Origin: Flectobacillus sp. BAB-3569
GTDB lineage: Bacteria; Bacteroidota; Bacteroidia; Cytophagales; Spirosomataceae
DNA length: 64,000 bases
Direction of reading: 5' to 3'
NCBI RefSeq assembly: GCF_002270355.1
Contig: NZ_NJFZ01000020.1
Span: 310,039-374,038 of the forward strand
Shown here: positions 18,560 through 27,591 of the stretch, one piece after another
Layout of the letters: the number at the start of each line of letters is the position of its first letter
Position numbering within the stretch: the first letter of the stretch is position 1
Made by a program: the position numbers and the translations under genes
Notes under the pieces: generated by a model
Database searches by the model: none
Told to the model about the DNA's origin: nothing
The model's input: the letters and a program-made list of their open reading frames with translations, nothing else

Positions 18560-21500
18560 CTAGAAAGTTAAGTTTACCCCAAATGTGAAATAACGATAGA
18601 ATGGAAAGCGCTGACTCGTTGTACTAACATTCAGGTTGTTAGAATCGCCTGCGTTAGATACCGTTCTTGGTGCTTCTGGATCCCAACCATCTTTAATCTT
18701 AGAGAATTCATATAAATCATTTCCTGAAAAATATACTCTCAATCGTTCGATTTTAGCTTTTTGTGTGATAGCCTTCGGAATAGTGTAACCTACCACAAGG
18801 TTTTTCAGACGTAAATATGAACCGTCCTCTGCTACCCAGTCAGATGGGAAGTAATTGTAGTTGTTGATGGTACCCGTTGAGGAAATACGTGGTAAATTGG
18901 CGTTAGTTCTTTCTGGTGTCCACCACTGATCTAAGAAGGCTGCGTTTTGAGCTTGGAAAATTACCGCCGCAGGGATGCGCCAGTTACCATCGCGCACAAT
19001 AGTGCGTTTGCCAACTCCTTGTAAAATAAAGCTAAAGTCAAATCCCTTGAATTGCAAACCACCATTTACAGAATAAGAATAACGAGGATTATCAGTGCCA
19101 AGATAAACAGCATCTTCTGGGAAAGTAATTTTTCCGTCGCCATTTACGTCTTTAAACATGTTGTCTCCAATTGCCAAACGGCTATTGGCTTGGGCCGTAG
19201 CCACTCCAGAAGGCATACCGATGTTGTTTCCAGTGATATACTTGCGATAATTATCTAATTGTTCCTGAGTTTGGATTCGACCATCGTATACCAATCCAAA
19301 ATATGAGTTGATTGGATATCCTTCTACTGCTGCGTTAAATCCACGGTTGGCACTACTGATGAGATTTTGTCCACCAAAATTGACTAATTTATTTTGGCTA
19401 TCTGAAATATTAAAACCTAAATTATAAGAAAGTTCTCCTACTTTATCTCTCCAATTCATTGAGAAATCCCATCCCCAAACGCTTAAATCACCATTGTTTC
19501 CCGTTGGTGCATTAGCCCCCATCTGCGCCGAATAGGTACGACTCAACAACATATTACCATTACGTTTCCAGAAATAATCAAATGACCCAGACAAACGTCT
19601 TTTCAAAAGTCCAAAATCTAGACCAATATTTTCGGTTTCTAGTTTTTCCCATGTGCGGTCGTACGCTACCAAAGTACCTGTTGGCGACACGCGAACTACT
19701 GGACTAGTACCCAAAATTGGATAACTGGCATCGGTTGAACTAGTAGAATACGCTAGGTTTAAGAATTGGATATAGTCATAATTGCTAATGCCACTCTGAT
19801 TCCCCATCACCCCATACGAAGCTCTTAATTTTAATTCATCAAAAATATTCAAATCTTTGATAAAGTCTTCCTGACCAAGGCGCCAACCTCCTGAAACACC
19901 ATAAAACAATTTCCAACGATCTTGTGCTCTAAATTTTGATGAACCATCGTAGCGAGCATTGGCTTCTACAAAATATTTATCATTGAAGTTGTAATTAAAA
20001 CGAGCAAAATAACCTGCTAATGCGGTGTGAGTTTGACTTTCAGTTACCGTTTTGGAAGTAGGGTCACCAACACTCAGAGATAGTGAAGGAGGTACATTTG
20101 CTAATACATCAAATGTTTTTGCTAAATAAATATTACGCTGATACAATTCGTATTGTGCTCCCAACACAGCCTTAATCGTCTGATTTTGAGCAACCTCTTT
20201 CTCATACTCCAAGTATCCGTTCAAATTATAGTTATTCTCCAAACGCGATGAACGTTGGTAGAAACTTCTTGTAGGTAAATTCGAAATCAAAACATTTCCC
20301 GAATAATCATACCATCCAATCGAATTACCTAACGTACGAATATCAGTATCTAGTTGATAAAATCCTGCATATCCAACAGCTTTCAGATTTGAATTAAAAG
20401 CGTAGGTCAAGTTCACATTGGAGTTCAAACGGTTGTTATATTCCTTGTTATCGCCCCCTTGAATCGCAATTTGATTGACAGAAGCATTACCCAAACCCGA
20501 CCCCCAAACGTAAGGCTTGCCTGTCAAACCCAAACCACTCAATGGTTTGCCCGGCTGATTACCATTATTCAAAACATCGCCTAAATAGGTTGGTTGAACA
20601 ATATTTTGAATTTCATAAGAAATATTCGTTTCTAATTTCAACTTCTTAGAAAATTGGTAATCATGCGTAAGACGTGCATTGTATCTGTCTGAGAAATTAT
20701 TTCCTACTTGCAACAAACTTCCATCTTTCAAATAGCCTAGGGAAATTCTGTAACCCGATTTTTCAGTAGAACCTGATATACTCAGTTGATGTTCGGTAGA
20801 AGTTGCCGAGCCCCAAAGCATATCTTGTTCTGTACCCGGGAAAAAAGTAAAATCCTTTACATCTCCAAACAAGGAGGCCCCATTGACACTCATAGCATCA
20901 TACTCTGCTTTTGTCATCCACTGCTTACCAGCAGCCAACGCTTTTTCAGCCACAGCACCATAGTTATACCAAATATCTGTCGCAGGGAACCCATCAGTCG
21001 CACGTGCTTCTTTTACAAATGGCGCCCAACCTTTGATATCCACTAATTTTGGAAGCAAACCTACTTTTTTAATAGAAGTCGAACCATTATAATCAATTAC
21101 AACCTTCCCTGATTTTCCTCGCTTGGTGGTAATCAATACCACACCGCCAGCGGCACGTGAACCGTAAATCGCCGCAGAACCATCTTTTAGGAAAGATATG
21201 TTTTCGATATCATTAGGGTTAAAAGAATTTAGTGCCCCTACCGATGGAACTGGCACTCCGTCTACAATTACCAATGGTTCGGTAGAGTTGACAGAGGCAG
21301 CACCACGAATCTGAAAATTCCAACCTTCACGGCCAGCTTGAGCAGAATTTCTTGTTACAGTAACACCTGGTACTTGTCCTTGTAAAGCAGCTAAAGGGCT
21401 TGATACGGGACCGCGGTCTTTGAAAGTTGCTGCTGATACTGTCGCAATAGAACCCGTCAATGTAGCCTTTTTGGCGGTACCATAACCTACCACAACAACT

Positions 21501-22162
21501 TCATTCAGCGATTTAACGTCAGATTCTAGGGTAACGTTAACAAGTACACGTTTTGAAACACTTACCTCCTTTTTGTTAAAACCCACTGATGATATTATCA
21601 AGGTGGCTGTTTCGGCCACTACAAGGCTATATTCTCCTTTTTCGTCGGTGGTAGTTCCTTTAGTAGTACCTTTGATAATGATACTGGCTCCCGGAATTGC
21701 CTGACCATTTTCGTCAGTTATTTTACCTTTTATGGTTTGATCACCCAAAATGGTTAGGGTATTGATACGAGTTTCCAAATTAGAAATGGTAGCCAACATC
21801 ATATTCTTTTTCAAGATTATTTTATTACCAACCATCTCATAATCAACCCTTAAAGGTTTAAGCAAACGATCTAAAACAATATCTAATGACTCGTTTTTAA
21901 CCGAAATTGTAGCAGTAGAATTAGCCGAGAAAATTTGAGGGTTATACAAAAAACGTACATCCGACAACTTTTCCAATTTATGTAAAATACTCTCAACTGA
22001 CTGATTATTGCTTTGAACACTGAGTTTCTGATTAAGGACGTTTTGAGCCACACCTTCACGTGCCTCAGCCATCGTTGTACAGATAATCGCAATAAGCACC
22101 TGATAGAAACTTATCCGCATGACTTTTAGGATTGTTTTTTGAAATAGTACTTTGTTTTTCAT
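18560..22162 (-). CDS. SusC-type TonB-dependent receptor with STN domain (1)
   Basis: About 1200 residues from the ATG at 22162; a reading from GTG at 22210 would run through a leader hairpin and is rejected. Order: N-terminal membrane signal (VMRISFYQVLIAIICTTMAEA), STN domain at about 45-125 (signalling to FecR), carboxypeptidase-like beta domain (IKGKITDENGQAIPGASIII), TonB plug (LNEVVVVGYGTAKKATLTGS), and a 22-strand barrel ending in YFTFGVNLTF. The presence of STN predicts control of the adjacent FecR and ECF sigma factor by substrate binding. It imports oligosaccharides with SusD using TonB energy. A conserved two-hairpin leader precedes it. Confidence 0.95.
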   Translation of the reverse strand: MKNKVLFQKTILKVMRISFYQVLIAIICTTMAEAREGVAQNVLNQKLSVQSNNQSVESILHKLEKLSDVRFLYNPQIFSANSTATISVKNESLDIVLDRLLKPLRVDYEMVGNKIILKKNMMLATISNLETRINTLTILGDQTIKGKITDENGQAIPGASIIIKGTTKGTTTDEKGEYSLVVAETATLIISSVGFNKKEVSVSKRVLVNVTLESDVKSLNEVVVVGYGTAKKATLTGSIATVSAATFKDRGPVSSPLAALQGQVPGVTVTRNSAQAGREGWNFQIRGAASVNSTEPLVIVDGVPVPSVGALNSFNPNDIENISFLKDGSAAIYGSRAAGGVVLITTKRGKSGKVVIDYNGSTSIKKVGLLPKLVDIKGWAPFVKEARATDGFPATDIWYNYGAVAEKALAAGKQWMTKAEYDAMSVNGASLFGDVKDFTFFPGTEQDMLWGSATSTEHQLSISGSTEKSGYRISLGYLKDGSLLQVGNNFSDRYNARLTHDYQFSKKLKLETNISYEIQNIVQPTYLGDVLNNGNQPGKPLSGLGLTGKPYVWGSGLGNASVNQIAIQGGDNKEYNNRLNSNVNLTYAFNSNLKAVGYAGFYQLDTDIRTLGNSIGWYDYSGNVLISNLPTRSFYQRSSRLENNYNLNGYLEYEKEVAQNQTIKAVLGAQYELYQRNIYLAKTFDVLANVPPSLSLSVGDPTSKTVTESQTHTALAGYFARFNYNFNDKYFVEANARYDGSSKFRAQDRWKLFYGVSGGWRLGQEDFIKDLNIFDELKLRASYGVMGNQSGISNYDYIQFLNLAYSTSSTDASYPILGTSPVVRVSPTGTLVAYDRTWEKLETENIGLDFGLLKRRLSGSFDYFWKRNGNMLLSRTYSAQMGANAPTGNNGDLSVWGWDFSMNWRDKVGELSYNLGFNISDSQNKLVNFGGQNLISSANRGFNAAVEGYPINSYFGLVYDGRIQTQEQLDNYRKYITGNNIGMPSGVATAQANSRLAIGDNMFKDVNGDGKITFPEDAVYLGTDNPRYSYSVNGGLQFKGFDFSFILQGVGKRTIVRDGNWRIPAAVIFQAQNAAFLDQWWTPERTNANLPRISSTGTINNYNYFPSDWVAEDGSYLRLKNLVVGYTIPKAITQKAKIERLRVYFSGNDLYEFSKIKDGWDPEAPRTVSNAGDSNNLNVSTTSQRFPFYRYFTFGVNLTF

Positions 22163-22207
22163 ACTTTTGTTTGATTTGTCGTTTCGAATCGGCAAACGCT
22201 CCCCCAG

Positions 22208-22292
22208 CACACTTTTTTAGTGTGTATCGTCATTGCCAAAGAAGATAGGGAGTTCTGAAGCGAGGGTGCGGGAACACCTTCGCTTCTTTTTT
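22208..22292 (-). promoter_or_regulatory. Two-hairpin mRNA leader of SusC(1)
   Basis: Hairpin A, 22257-22286, has a stem of about 12 bp whose sense-strand apex reads GTG-TTCCCG-CAC, preceded by six A. Hairpin B, 22208-22224, is CACACT/AGTGTG with a 5-nt loop. Hairpin A lies 95-124 nt before the ATG. The second SusC gene has the same arrangement with apex GTGGTTCCAGCAC. On the plus strand hairpin A is followed by T6 and could also terminate antisense transcripts. Confidence 0.55.
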
Positions 22293-22370
22293 GTGGCTAC
22301 TAGCCGAGTTTTTACATAATAATAATAAGGTTTACTTTATCTCAAAATAAAATTGTCTGCTTCCTAACGT

Positions 22371-23498
22371 TTAATAACAACCGTTAGAATATATCACAAT
22401 TTGCGCATCCACTTGTTCATACTTTGCATCAAGGGTCTTACAAATGAGGTTGAGTTTTTCAAAAAGAGGTTCATCATCCAGCGAGGCCGTCAAATAACAA
22501 TTTTTCATCACATCAGCATCGTACACGATATTCACACCATACGCTTTTTCAAGAACTTTGAATACCTCCGATATTGGTACATTAGTAAATTCAAACACCT
22601 GATTTTGTATAGGAACTTTTAACAAGTTTGGTGAATCAACCAAACTTCTAATCATTCTCTTATCGGTTTCGTCGAATACCACTTGTTGATTCGGCGTGAG
22701 TACCAATCCTTCTAATTTCTTGTGGTTGGTATGTTCATCCAAATTACTTTCTGTATTTTCAAAAACTGATACCTTACCTGTTTTTACAACCACTTTTACA
22801 GTTTTATCATTTCCATTTGCTTGTATTAAAAAACTAGTACCCAACACTTTAGTCACTAACTTATCAGCAAATACAAAAAATGGTCTCGATGGATTTTTTG
22901 CTACCTCAAAAAATGCCTCCCCGATAAGTATTACCTTTCTTTGTTCTTTTTCAAACTTTTCGGGGTACAGGATTTTACTATTTTTTTGTAAAACAATTGT
23001 ACTTCCATCCTCCAAGTTTACGGTCATCTGATGATCGGTCGTATTCTCTTTGGTAATCCATTTTAAGGACGAACCTTGTGCCAAAGCAATACTTTTTTCG
23101 ATTTGCAGAGAGGATTCACGACCTTTATTCAACCAAAAAACGCCAAGGATCAAAAGCACCGAAGCAGCAGCATAGAAAATTTTGTTCCAAGGCCAGCGAA
23201 CTACCTTGTGCTGAGCTTCTGATTCATCCAATTGAGCATTTAACTTTTCTAGCTCAAGCGATACTTCTGCATCACTTACATGATCAAAAGCTTTGTAAAT
23301 CGACAATAAAATGCCTTTGCTTTCCAAAATATCGGCTCTCTTATCAGGATTCAGTAGCATCCATTGTTCCCAAAAGGCGGTTTCTTCCTCAGAGTTTTCT
23401 AAAACCCATGCTCGGAAAGAATCATCCGAAATAAAATCTGTTGGCTTATATTGTCTATAATCTTGCATAGGATTTATTGCACTTTTTCTATTCTTCAA
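22371..23498 (-). CDS. FecR-type anti-sigma factor (1)
   Basis: 375 residues. The N-terminal cytoplasmic anti-sigma region (about 1-100) precedes a single membrane segment (FYAAASVLLILGVFWLN, about 108-124). The periplasmic FecR domain follows (GSTIVLQKNSKILYPEKF; VLGTSFLIQANGNDKTVKVVVKTGKVSVFE) and then a C-terminal DUF4974/STN-like domain (VFEFTNVPISEVFKVLEKAYGVNI). It senses the STN domain of the SusC next door and releases the ECF sigma factor encoded divergently. The gene ends 161 bp upstream of the SusC leader. Confidence 0.93.
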   Translation of the reverse strand: MKNRKSAINPMQDYRQYKPTDFISDDSFRAWVLENSEEETAFWEQWMLLNPDKRADILESKGILLSIYKAFDHVSDAEVSLELEKLNAQLDESEAQHKVVRWPWNKIFYAAASVLLILGVFWLNKGRESSLQIEKSIALAQGSSLKWITKENTTDHQMTVNLEDGSTIVLQKNSKILYPEKFEKEQRKVILIGEAFFEVAKNPSRPFFVFADKLVTKVLGTSFLIQANGNDKTVKVVVKTGKVSVFENTESNLDEHTNHKKLEGLVLTPNQQVVFDETDKRMIRSLVDSPNLLKVPIQNQVFEFTNVPISEVFKVLEKAYGVNIVYDADVMKNCYLTASLDDEPLFEKLNLICKTLDAKYEQVDAQIVIYSNGCY

Positions 23499-23726
23499 AC
23501 AAAAGATGTAATAAGACTCTTGTCATACTCTTTTTTTGAAAACTTTTTTTTAAATAAAAATAAATTGCTTTCAAGTAAATCAATCCAGTATGTCCGAAAG
23601 ACCTAAACTTGTTTTTAAACGATTAACCTTCAAAGATCATTAGTAAAAATAAAACCGTCATTTACCTCTATTTTAAAAAATGGAAAAAGTTTTTTCATAA
23701 AAATATATCATTATTTATTTTTTTGT

Positions 23727-23734
23727 TACATTTG
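23727..23734 (+). promoter_or_regulatory. Bacteroidota -7 element upstream of ECF sigma (1)
   Basis: TACATTTG fits the Bacteroidota -7 consensus TAnnTTTG and would place the transcript start about 15 nt before the ATG at 23756. No good TTG -33 element is seen 17-23 nt upstream. The element argues against translation starting at the TTG codon at 23723. Confidence 0.5.
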
Positions 23735-23755
23735 CTTAATCAATTAAGCAAACTT

Positions 23756-24385
23756 ATGGTAAAGTCAGCCTCTCTATCAAAAAATAATGAGTTGTATGTC
23801 TCTTTATGGGAACAATCTCAGCTAGGTGACCGTGCGGCATTCAGCAAATTATGCGAAGCACATTATCGTCTATTGTTCAACTATGCCGTGAACTTCACAA
23901 GTGATAAAGAAGCCATTAAAGATGGTATTCAAGATTTATTCCTACAATTATGGGAAAAAAGAAATACCATTGGCGCCATCAATGTGATAAGCATTTATTT
24001 GATAAGAGCTTTACGCAACAATCTACTCTACCAAATGCGTAAAAATAAATGGCAGGAATTCAGCACCGATGTTGACTCAGAGGAGGCTAATATTGCTGAC
24101 GAAACTAATATTGAAGACCAGTGGATTTCGACGGAAATATATTCGCAAAATGAGCAACGTGTAAGAAAAGCCTTAGAATTACTGCCTAAGCGCCAAAGAG
24201 AAGTACTTTTTTTGAAATTTTATCAAGGTCTAAGCCACGATGAAATAGCTGATTTGATGAATATTAATAAACAATCCGTTTCAAATCACCTTCAAAAATC
24301 GATGAATACCTTGAGAACTTTATTCCCAAATCATTGGGAAATTTGGGTTGCTACCTACTTTATTCACTTGAAAATGAACTTATAA
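23756..24385 (+). CDS. ECF sigma factor (1), SusCD-associated
   Basis: 209 residues from ATG 23756, just downstream of a -7 element; a TTG start at 23723 is less likely for that reason. The sigma2 region reads FSKLCEAHYRLLFNYAVNF...KDGIQDLFLQLWEKR at about 25-75. The sigma4 helix-turn-helix LPKRQREVLFLKFYQGLSHDEI...NKQSVSNHLQKSM is at about 140-190. It is transcribed away from the FecR gene, so sigma and anti-sigma share a short divergent region (257 bp) with AT-rich sequence. It probably activates the FecR-side SusC-SusD-lyase transcript when the sugar is sensed. Confidence 0.92.
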   Translation: MVKSASLSKNNELYVSLWEQSQLGDRAAFSKLCEAHYRLLFNYAVNFTSDKEAIKDGIQDLFLQLWEKRNTIGAINVISIYLIRALRNNLLYQMRKNKWQEFSTDVDSEEANIADETNIEDQWISTEIYSQNEQRVRKALELLPKRQREVLFLKFYQGLSHDEIADLMNINKQSVSNHLQKSMNTLRTLFPNHWEIWVATYFIHLKMNL

Positions 24386-24402
24386 TCCTTTCAAAAATAA
24401 GT

Positions 24403-24427
24403 ATGCTCCAAGAAATTCTTGGAGCAT
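24403..24427 (+). terminator. Hairpin 17 nt after ECF sigma (1) stop
   Basis: ATGCTCCAAG (24403-24412) pairs perfectly with CTTGGAGCAT (24418-24427) around AAATT. It is followed by AT-rich sequence but no clean T-run, so terminator function is likely but not certain. Confidence 0.55.
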
Positions 24428-24613
24428 AGCTTGATTATCATTATCTATCCAAAATAATTAATACACTGTCTTATTTAAGAGTGTTGAATTATGAGTTGTG
24501 AATTTTGAGTATAAATAAATAACTATCAATATTTTATACTAAAATCAGATTTCCCAATTCAGAATCTCTATTCCACAATTGTAGGCCTCAAAACTCTTAT
24601 TTCACTTCTATTT

Positions 24614-26164
24614 TTAAAGGTCTTTACTGATTCTGAAATAGTCAAAATCAGCGTAACCTCCTATCTCTTTCGTAGCATAATTGAATAAGCCAAATCGATA
24701 GCCCATAAAATGTGGTAAAGTGTACTTCATTTTAAGAGGCTCGCCTATCTTAGTCCAGTTTTTTCCATCGAGACTGTAAAAGAATACTGCGGTATCTTTC
24801 AATTCAGTAAAATCGCAACTCGCTTTTAGGTAAACTTGATTTTGCTCTAATGGAACCTCTTCTATCAGCACGGGTTTTCCAGTATTAGCACTCACCATGA
24901 TTATAACTTTCTTCCCATTTTTTACCTGCACTCCTACTTGTCCAAATAGTTTTTGTAAAAGACTTAATCCTGCAAAATCACCTTCTTTCATCTTTGAAAC
25001 GTCGAGTAAAACGCTACCCGAACAAGTTGGGCCAAAGGTTCTTTGAGTTAATGTATTTCTTGCCAACAAATACGAAGTATCTATGCGAGCAGTTTTGAGA
25101 CGAAGAAAACCTTTTCGCTCAGTCAAACTCCATAGTTTATGGTCAGGATTGTGGTTCCATTGCCAGACTAAAGGAAAAGATGCCTCTCCTTTCTTACGAG
25201 TAAATTCATCTGAATTCACCAAGTGTGGAATCAATCCAGTACTTACAGGCAAATCGAGGGTAGCAGGAACTTTGCCATTTTCACCTAATACTGGCCAGCC
25301 ATTCTCCCATGTTACAGGCACCAAATAAGGGATTCGACCAACTGCACCATAATCCCTAAACAAATAAGAAAACCATTTTCCATCGGGTGTGTCAATCAAG
25401 CCTCCTTGCGCAACGCCTTTGTCTTGAAACGCCACTTTACCTTCCCATGGGCCAGTTAACTTATCTGCCCTGTGCACTACTACGGTTCTCATACTACCTT
25501 TTGGCCAAGCAATATTAAATAAATAGTATTTCCCATTTACTTTAAACAATTGCGATCCCTCAGATGGTAAACCAATTGGACCTGCAGGTACACTAGCATT
25601 TTCTATCAAAACATGGGGTACAGCGCCTTCCTTTACTCCAGAAGCATCACTTTTAAGTTCGATGATATTTAGTTTTCCTCCTCCGTAAATTAAATAAACT
25701 TTATCATCATCAAAAAATAAGGTATGATCATGATAAGAAGGAGCGAAAGTGTGGACTTTCCAAGGACCTTTTTCTATGTTCTTTGTAGTAAAAACGTAGG
25801 TTTTATTGGTCGTTTGAGCAAAGGTTGTAAGATAATAGGTACCCTTATGAAATCGCAAACTACTCGCCCATGAACCTCTTCCATAGGTACTTTTGCCATT
25901 CCGAAGATTTAGTTCATCAATTGACCCCAAGGTATCGATAGGATAACTCACCAATTGCCAATTCACCAAATCCTTTGATTTCATTATTGGTACGTTTGGT
26001 ACCATGTGCATGGTGGTACTACTCATATAGTAGGTATCGCCTACTCGAATCATAGACATGTCGGGCACATCTGCGAAGATGACGGGATTTTGAGCTTTTT
26101 GGGCTTGTACTCCATTCCCAAAACTTACAAATAGGAATAAAGAGGTAATTATTTTTTTCAACAT
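24614..26164 (-). CDS. Exported GH43 enzyme with C-terminal xylosidase-like domain
   Basis: 516 residues, signal peptide to about Ala21. The propeller begins QNPVIFADVPDMSMIRV, with probable base Asp35, and YMSSTTMHMVPNVPIMKSKD follows, a pattern I associate with one GH43 subfamily (GH43_12-like; not checked). GLIDTPDGKWFSYLF, near residue 255, is a further conserved propeller block. The C-terminal sandwich (about 320-516) ends GYADFDYFRI, like the GH43 at 1798. It removes arabinose or xylose side groups in the periplasm. A good -33/-7 promoter and a 15-bp palindrome lie upstream, and a LacI gene diverges from it, so it is probably controlled alone. Confidence 0.9.
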   Translation of the reverse strand: MLKKIITSLFLFVSFGNGVQAQKAQNPVIFADVPDMSMIRVGDTYYMSSTTMHMVPNVPIMKSKDLVNWQLVSYPIDTLGSIDELNLRNGKSTYGRGSWASSLRFHKGTYYLTTFAQTTNKTYVFTTKNIEKGPWKVHTFAPSYHDHTLFFDDDKVYLIYGGGKLNIIELKSDASGVKEGAVPHVLIENASVPAGPIGLPSEGSQLFKVNGKYYLFNIAWPKGSMRTVVVHRADKLTGPWEGKVAFQDKGVAQGGLIDTPDGKWFSYLFRDYGAVGRIPYLVPVTWENGWPVLGENGKVPATLDLPVSTGLIPHLVNSDEFTRKKGEASFPLVWQWNHNPDHKLWSLTERKGFLRLKTARIDTSYLLARNTLTQRTFGPTCSGSVLLDVSKMKEGDFAGLSLLQKLFGQVGVQVKNGKKVIIMVSANTGKPVLIEEVPLEQNQVYLKASCDFTELKDTAVFFYSLDGKNWTKIGEPLKMKYTLPHFMGYRFGLFNYATKEIGGYADFDYFRISKDL

Positions 26165-26180
26165 AATTCGTCTTTACAAT

Positions 26181-26195
26181 GTGTCAAATTGACAC
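26181..26195. promoter_or_regulatory. Perfect palindrome, candidate operator of divergent LacI(2)
   Basis: GTGTCAAATTGACAC has two exact 7-nt arms about a central A. It lies between the predicted transcript start (about 26248) and the GH43 start codon, where repressor binding would block elongation. Lack of a central CG is unusual for LacI operators. A longer imperfect palindrome lies at about 26365-26396 near the LacI start. Confidence 0.4.
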
Positions 26196-26254
26196 TTTTA
26201 GAGGTAAAATAAAAGGCAAGTCAATTATGACCTGCTTTATGCATAATAATAGGA

Positions 26255-26285
26255 CAAATTTAGCCATCGATTTAGGATAAACCAA
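26255..26285 (-). promoter_or_regulatory. Promoter of the GH43 gene at 24614
   Basis: On the minus strand TTG (26285-26283), a 20-nt spacer and TAAATTTG (26262-26255) match the Bacteroidota consensus TTG-N(17-23)-TAnnTTTG. Predicted transcript start is about 26248, an 84-nt leader. Confidence 0.6.
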
Positions 26286-26428
26286 ACATTTTGAAATATT
26301 ATTATTCATATATTTAATTATCTTATTGTTTGATTCTAAAAAAGAGTTAGGTAGATATTAATAAAACGTAACTTTACTTCATTATAAAGTAATGTAACAG
26401 TCCTAAACCCTGTTATTTTCAAAAAAGA

Positions 26429-27451
26429 ATGAGTCAAAGAAGAATAACCATATATGATTTGGCAAGAGCCATGGGTATTTCGGCATCTTATGTGTCGAGA
26501 GCACTAAACGAACATCCTTCCATTAATCCCGATGTAGTAGCTGCGGTAAAGAAAAAAGCCAAAGAATTGAATTTTAAGCTTAATTCGCATGCGGCCAATT
26601 TGCGTCAAGGTTCTTCCAAAACGCTTGGGGTTATTGTGCCTCATATCAATCAGAGTTTCTTTTCGGAAATCATTGCAGGAATCGAAGAAATATGTTTTGA
26701 ACATAATCACAGCCTCATTATATGTCAAACTCATGAGTCATACCAAAGAGAATGTCTGGCGGTTGATACCCTTGTGAGACAAAATGTAGACTGTATTATT
26801 CTTTCAGTCGCTGCCGAAACCACAACGACTGAGCATTTGGAAAACATAGCTCAGCATAATATCCCTCTAATTCAAATCGACCGTTATCTCGACCAATTAA
26901 ATAGTTGTAAAGTACTGAACGACAACAAAAAGGCTGCTTACGATGTCATGCAAAGTCTTTTTGGACAAGGTTATGAACGAATCGCTTTTTTGGGTGGCCC
27001 CACTCATTTAACAACCTTTAAGCAACGTAGAGATGGATTTCTACAAGCTTGGGAAGATTCTGCCTTTTCAAGTAATACACCCTTATTGTTTGACGATGTC
27101 TTTGATTTGAATGTTGTTACTGAAGTTATAGACCAACTTTTAAAGGATGAAAATAGACCAGATGCCATTTTCACGGTATCTGATCATCAATCGGTTGCCG
27201 TACTTCAGAAGGCAGAATCATTAGGTATTCGAGTACCACAAGATTTGGGTATTTTTGGTTTTGCCAATGAAACCTTTACTGCTATTATGAATCCCTCTTT
27301 ATCTTCTGTTGACCAAAAAAGCAAAGAATTAGGCATCAGAGCAGCACGAGTATATTTTGACGATATTCGTAAAAACAATGGTATTCCGAAAATAGACCAA
27401 GTTATCTTAGAAACAGAATTAATGACTAGGCAGAGTTCGATAAGGAGGTAA
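26429..27451 (+). CDS. LacI family transcriptional regulator (2)
   Basis: 340 residues. The helix-turn-helix ITIYDLARAMGISASYVSRAL is followed by the hinge segment FKLNSHAANLRQGSSKTLGV and a type I periplasmic-binding-like effector domain (HINQSFFSEIIAGIEEICFE; FGFANETFTAIMNPSLSSVDQ). It is divergent from the exported GH43 with 264 bp between them, holding a palindrome and a promoter for the enzyme. It most likely represses that GH43 until a xylan- or arabinan-derived sugar binds. Plus-strand genes are rare here, which makes the divergent arrangement informative. Confidence 0.92.
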   Translation: MSQRRITIYDLARAMGISASYVSRALNEHPSINPDVVAAVKKKAKELNFKLNSHAANLRQGSSKTLGVIVPHINQSFFSEIIAGIEEICFEHNHSLIICQTHESYQRECLAVDTLVRQNVDCIILSVAAETTTTEHLENIAQHNIPLIQIDRYLDQLNSCKVLNDNKKAAYDVMQSLFGQGYERIAFLGGPTHLTTFKQRRDGFLQAWEDSAFSSNTPLLFDDVFDLNVVTEVIDQLLKDENRPDAIFTVSDHQSVAVLQKAESLGIRVPQDLGIFGFANETFTAIMNPSLSSVDQKSKELGIRAARVYFDDIRKNNGIPKIDQVILETELMTRQSSIRR

Positions 27452-27457
27452 AGCACC

Positions 27458-27480
27458 AGAGACGCAAACATTGCGTCTCT
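27458..27480. repeat. GAGACG palindrome (copy F1) between convergent genes
   Basis: AGAGACGCAA (27458-27467) pairs exactly with TTGCGTCTCT (27471-27480). A decayed copy lies at 27525-27545 and a third at 29533-29555. It sits after the LacI(2) stop, where it may also act as a terminator, although no T-run follows. Confidence 0.65.
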
Positions 27481-27591
27481 AATGAATAACCATTTATACT
27501 TTTATATCTGTTCACTTTACCAACTGACGCAAGCATTGCTTCTCTACAATTAAGTTACAAATTAGAACCTATTCAATCCATTTGATACACA

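Noticed and set aside
22163-22210. SusC(1) start at GTG 22210
   Set aside because: The added 16 residues run through a leader hairpin and precede the membrane signal; ATG 22162 gives a normal N-terminus.
22257-22292. Plus-strand Rho-independent terminator before FecR(1)
   Set aside because: No plus-strand gene runs into it; the matching structure before the other SusC gene points to a leader element in the minus-strand message.
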